From positions 61,001 through 125,000 of the forward strand of contig NW_027331846.1 of NCBI RefSeq assembly GCF_033568475.1: a stretch of 64,000 nucleotides of DNA, in the 5' to 3' direction. The position numbers were made by a program, and so were the translations under genes. The notes under the pieces were generated by a model. That model had not been told where the DNA came from and made no database searches. It worked only from the letters and a program-made list of their open reading frames with translations. Source of the stretch: Henckelia pumila (Eukaryota; Streptophyta; Magnoliopsida; Lamiales; Gesneriaceae). Below, piece after piece: positions 59,492 through 64,000 of this stretch. Numbering within the stretch: position 1 is the first letter of the stretch; each line of letters starts with the position of its first letter.

Positions 59492-61295
59492 GTCACGGGA
59501 TCCATTCCAGGCAAATACAAGTGCCCACAGATTACTCAGAATTTAAATGGTTGTTTGGTATCAAAGAGATATTTGAGCGATTCCCCCGTTTGTATTTCGG
59601 AAAGAAGGGGATTCAGATGATTAGAAATTTATTCCAACCTAAGATTCTTCCGAAATTTTCTTTTTCAATCAATGGAATCGGAAAATAAACCAAAATATGT
59701 AAAACAAAGCTGACGATGAAGGTTACTAACTCAATTTCATCCCATTCTTCAGGGAATCATCCTGAAATTCAATTAAATCCTTTTTGCATTAGTTTAAGAA
59801 GTTTAGAATCTAACTTTCTCAACAGCATATGGCCAAATATATAGCAGGCCCTGATGGTTTGTGTCTTTATCTTAGCTGTTAAATTAAAACAATGTGCTGG
59901 TAATACAACATTATGGCATAAATAAATAATGTTTATTCTTCAGGAGTTTTTGATTCTTAATATGCAGCAAAAATCTTGTAACACCCTAAGGTTTCCTGTT
60001 TTACTATCACAAGTTGCCCTTAGATTCTAGCCTAAAGATAAAAAGTTAAACAGAATGCTCATTATTTGAAAGGTAGATCAAAATTATGATCCATGTATGG
60101 ATTCCCTATTTCACAATTCAGCAAGACAACAAAAGTTGTGGTGGCAGGGTGTTGACCTGAGTTAATTTGAAAATGACCCAGATCAAAAAAAATTTATATA
60201 ATAATCATCGACTAAAAGCACATAACTCAAACAGTTTCACAATGTTATTTTTTTTATAGACATAGGTCATACTAAATAGAATGAGATGTCATTTTTAATA
60301 TTATTTCCATAACTAACAGGCCTATACAGAAATACAACAAAGAAGAAGAAAAACAACGAACAGGAGATAAATAATAATGTTGACATTTTTATGTTTCAAG
60401 TCATAAACTTACACGCATTTACACAGAATAAAGTGTGTGCATGAAGCCCAACATGTATTACCCAATAAGCCCAGCATGTGTGTCCTCAATATATGGCGAA
60501 AAGGAACCATGTGATAATATAGCAGCAGAGAGAAATAGAAAATAAAGTAGTAAAGACTAAAGAATAAACTTACAGGTCAACTATACCCACCAAGATGATC
60601 ATTCAATTTTACGGGCTGTAACTAACCATACAACTGTTTCTTTACATAGTGATTATAGGTCGACAAGAACTAAAAGACTTCTGAAGTACCGCTTTTGAAT
60701 GTACAAGTACAGTAGTCTAGTAAAAAATAAAAATTAGGAAACCAACAATTCACTGTCAGCAGCTCTTTTTGAAATCCTGATTTCTTTCCTCCGTTATTAA
60801 GCCATCATCCACTTTTGAAGGAAATATGCATAAGCTTATATGCTCCATTTCTAAAATGTCTACCCGACTAAAGATTTAACAGAACATCCAATGCTGGTAT
60901 ATTCAGGAAGTTTAATCAAAGAAACGCTATAAAACCAGTGGAATTAATCCTGTAACGTAAATTCAAACATACAATCTCTTAGGTCTGATTTATCCAGCAT
61001 CACAATCAACCTCCAAGAAACTCTAAAATATCACTCTAGCAATAACTCCTCTCCACTATAAAACACCAAATGGTAGCTTGGGCCGATCCCGTCAGACTAT
61101 GATCAAAATTCTCCACACAGGTTAACACAGTAAAATACATGCTACAAAAAATCTCATGTCTTGTATCCAATGTGGCAATATTATGAACTATTTGTTCACC
61201 TAGAGTATAAGTAATAAATAAAGAGGTGCCAGTTCTCCTCAGGAAGTTCATTTATCAAAGTTTTCTCACAAAGATACAGGTAAATCGTCAAGCCA
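59492..61295 (+). other. intergenic, convergent gene ends
   Basis: 1.8 kb between the stop codons of the USP-kinase (+) and the PPR gene (-), so it must hold both 3' UTRs. AT-rich. No other gene, RNA or clear repeat seen. Confidence 0.6.
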
Positions 61296-63114
61296 TCAGT
61301 AATTCCAAAAGATTTGATTGCTCCGGAACCTTTTCTTAAGATATATATCAATTAGCCTTTTGTAAGTCCAATCCTTTTTTTTAACATTCCCCAAAAATAT
61401 CTCAGAACTGGAATGAAAGTCGCCTTTTCCCATAGCCTCAAAAACAAGTGGATCGGTCAATACTGAAACAGAACTGTTCCAATTCAATTTGCTAAATGCA
61501 AATTTCAAATTTCTTGCTAGTCTTCTGTCAATGTATGCATCCACAACACAACCGTAAGTCACCAAATCAGGAGCCACTGATTCATGCGTCATATGTTCAA
61601 GACTCAGATGCAGGTCCCAAAGTAAAGACATTTTTGAGAAAGCCAAAGTTCTAATATTAAAGGTGTTGATATCGGGTCTAAATCCTGCCTCCACCATCCT
61701 TACAAACTCCCTCTGAAGGCTTTTCATTTTAAAATCTGCAGCATAGGATAGTAATAGCAGGTTCCAAATAAGATTACCAACATCTCTCCTACAAAGACCT
61801 ACATTATGCAGAAATTGGCCTAAAGCATAAAACTTATTTTCTTTGATATAAGCAAATGAAATGGCCCTGATCCCTTCTCCCTCTAAAAGAATCCGTGACC
61901 TCTTGAGACGGCCATAAGCAACTTCCATCTCAGCCAGCGTACCAAAAGAGCTGTAATACAATACATAAGCATTTCCAGTGGCGGAATCAACAGAATATCC
62001 TAGGGAAACCATCTCCTTAATCATAACCTCCATGCACTCTAGCTGCCCCTTCTTCCCAAAACAAGAGATAGTCAGTCTAAAGATATCATGTAAAAGTTCA
62101 GCATCTTTCAGCTGCATAAAACTAAGAATTTTGGTAATCATAGCAAAATCTCCTATGCTACCATAAATACTGATTATTTTTGAAACTGATTGAGCATCAG
62201 GCACAACCTCACTCTTCAACACTTCATCCCAAATCACCTGTGCTTTAGAAAACAAATCATTGTGAACATAATACATTAGTAAAGATGATATGTTAGATAA
62301 GCAGAGGATAGCACCTTTAGTTTCTCAGCAGTAACAAGTTTTCCTGAACCCTTGGCCAATCCTTCCGCCCTTAATTTTTGTTTCGGTGATTCACAATTCC
62401 AAGCATCACATAGATCTCTATGTTTCTCGTCTTTTCCATGTACACTCTGTTAAATGCATACGGACCATATCTCATTCAACATGTCAACATAAAAAGGTGG
62501 CAGCAAGAGTTAAGAGGCAATTGAGCAGCCATGATCGTTGTGCTTCTGGTTCACCCTTTTTCAATTTTATTGACCAACTCATGCATATCATCTTGTTAGA
62601 TAATGTGACGAGAGCAAAAGAATTAAAAAAATTTAAATAAAAAAAAAACACCGCTCGAAATGTTTTTTTCCAAAATTATTTCTTCGCTAGAAACAATGCG
62701 AAATAGATCCCTTGATTCCACTTCACCGCCAGAATAACTTTCGGTACAATTACAGCCAATTCATCCAAAATATTAACCAAAACCAGCTCACTTGTCCCAG
62801 AAGATAGAAACAAGAGTATACAAAATCTCTAACTCAAAACACAGAAAGCAAAAACACATCAAACTCGCTCAAATTAAAACAAGAATAAACAAAAAAACAA
62901 GCCAATAATGAAGTTCCGTATAGAAGCATATATCAACACACGAAACGCAGGAAAGCCACGAATGCTTATTTTTCAGAAATATTTCAACATATAACGAAAT
63001 AAATCATACCATATGAGGCAGAGAGTGCTTCCTGACTCCATTTTTCATGGGAAATCGCTGAAAATGCTTCGCTTCGAGTATCTTCATGGGAGGAAGGAAT
63101 CGGAAAACTTCCAT
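61296..63114 (-). CDS. pentatricopeptide repeat protein
   Basis: Best model on the minus strand: exon 1 63114-63010 (ATG..CATATG), exon 2 62446-62315, exon 3 62237-61296; GT..AG introns, all phase 0; 392 residues. Exon 3 carries P-type PPR motifs, e.g. VIWDEVLKSEVVPDAQSVSK, REFVRMVEAGFRPDINTFN and SLEHMTHESVAPDLVTYG. These are helix-turn-helix repeats that bind organellar RNA in the families known. It resembles the single-copy plant protein annotated as At3g42630. Doubt: the 77-bp second intron would remove MYYVHNDLFSKAQ, which itself looks like the first helix of a PPR motif in frame with exon 3, while exon 2 (LRAEGLAKGSGKLVTAEKLK) is in another frame. So either splicing differs or there is an indel near 62290-62315. 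Exon 3 is certain, exons 1-2 tentative. No DYW/E domain. Confidence 0.75.
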
Positions 63115-64000
63115 TTTCTTGCGAAGATAGAATGCTTACTGGACCTTGTTAAGATCGATATGGTTGGGTCTCTTACGCAATTTTACTTTTTAAGCCCAAC
63201 AAAAAGATCGCCAAATTATTATAAATAGTGAATCTGTCGCGGTAACTTTTTTATATAGTTTTTCATTGTTAATTTGATTTATATTTGTTAATTGGATTTA
63301 TATTTAAATATGTATAATGTCACAATGTAAGAAATAATGAAGGGTCATATTATAATTTGAATTAATTATATTTATATATGAATCATTCATAATTATAAAA
63401 ATGAAGCAGGGACTACACTACAATTTTAGTTGATGAAAGTAAAAATAAATAAATAAATAAATAAAAACAAAACAAAACAAAACATACCATAAGTAAGCCC
63501 AAATACTATATACATATATTTATTTATTTATTTATAAGTTTTGAATTATTTATATTATTTGCAATGATTTATATGATTGATAATTGTAACATATTTATAT
63601 GATTTATAGTAGTGTATGTATAATTATAATTTTGAAATTTTGTATTGTTTATGGTGGTTTATGTATGGTCAAAAAATTTGTAAACATGAATGTTATTTAC
63701 TTTATATATGGATTTTTATTTTTTGTCAAATTCTTTTTTCTAATTGTTTTTTTTTTCGCGAGTTGATCCACCTAAACCATAACTCATGTCAGATTGAGTT
63801 GGTTGGGATTTTCCCAACCCATCAAGACGGTGAACTAGGTGGGGCGGATTAGCACGAATTGACATGTCTAAATGATACTAAAAATTTTTTCTTGCTCAAA
63901 CTTAATAATTTATTAATGTCTCTTCACACGCGTGCACACATATGAATTTTGCCCATTCATGGAGCCAGGTTTGTATTTTACCCGAACTAAAATTTTCTAA
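63115..64000 (+). other. intergenic with microsatellites
   Basis: Upstream flank of the PPR gene. AT-rich. (AAAT)n then (AAAAC)n runs at about 63440-63485. A GC-richer patch at ~63760-63860 (GGTGGGGCGGATTAGCACG) resembles small plant repeat elements but its edges were not found. No gene recognised. Confidence 0.5.

Overview
This window looks like nuclear DNA of a flowering plant, most likely a eudicot. It has split genes with short GT-AG introns from plant-specific families: a pollen-type LRR receptor-like kinase, a USP-domain receptor-like cytoplasmic kinase and a PPR protein. It is otherwise filled with LTR retrotransposons of Copia and Gypsy type whose primer-binding sites match plant initiator-Met tRNA. 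There is no sign of bacterial or organellar gene organisation. The species cannot be told from this sequence.

Positions 1-24711 are a pile of decayed LTR elements: (a) the end of a Copia LTR at 1-209; (b) a Gypsy-family LTR at 283-2468; (c) a reverse-oriented Gypsy element (Gypsy-1) with 3' LTR 2553-4548, decayed interior, PBS at 9019-9030 and a 5' LTR cut off at 9280; (d) a truncated Copia LTR at 9281-11075; (e) a second reverse-oriented Gypsy element (Gypsy-2) at 11076-15912 with gag and RT remnants; (f) the 5' LTR and decayed interior of a forward Gypsy element (Gypsy-3, 16877-22205), interrupted by a perfect solo LTR at 19728-21728 with TSD GGTTT; (g) the start of another forward Gypsy LTR (Gypsy-4) at 22206.

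Positions 24712-47621 hold the most striking structures. A three-LTR Copia array, LTR-interior-LTR-interior-LTR, spans 24712-41067 and is flanked by a perfect 5-bp TSD (CAATC). Its two interiors appear identical apart from one homopolymer base. Both carry a gag deletion and the same frameshifts ahead of an intact 816-codon integrase-RT-RNase H frame. A second Copia element of the same family lies in reverse at 41524-47621 (TSD TATGA). Its pol has five nonsense codons, its 5' interior is gone, and one of its LTRs is a mosaic of two subfamilies. Both insertions sit inside the Gypsy-4 LTR, which resumes at 41073 and 47627 and ends at 48208 with its PBS.

Positions 48300-64000 are the gene-bearing part. 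They hold a pollen receptor-like kinase (+, 49361-51512, three exons), two small hAT-type MITEs with 8-bp TSDs, a USP/coiled-coil/kinase RLCK (+, 54133-59491, ten exons) and a PPR gene (-, 61296-63114). These genes are independent transcription units with no evident shared pathway, although both kinases are signalling proteins.

No wholly new gene system was recognised. The signals I rate highest are non-coding: a helically phased array of TCGGANNNTCCGA dyads in the Gypsy-3 promoter, paired LTR hairpins with compensatory base changes, the tandem three-LTR Copia array, and the mosaic LTR.
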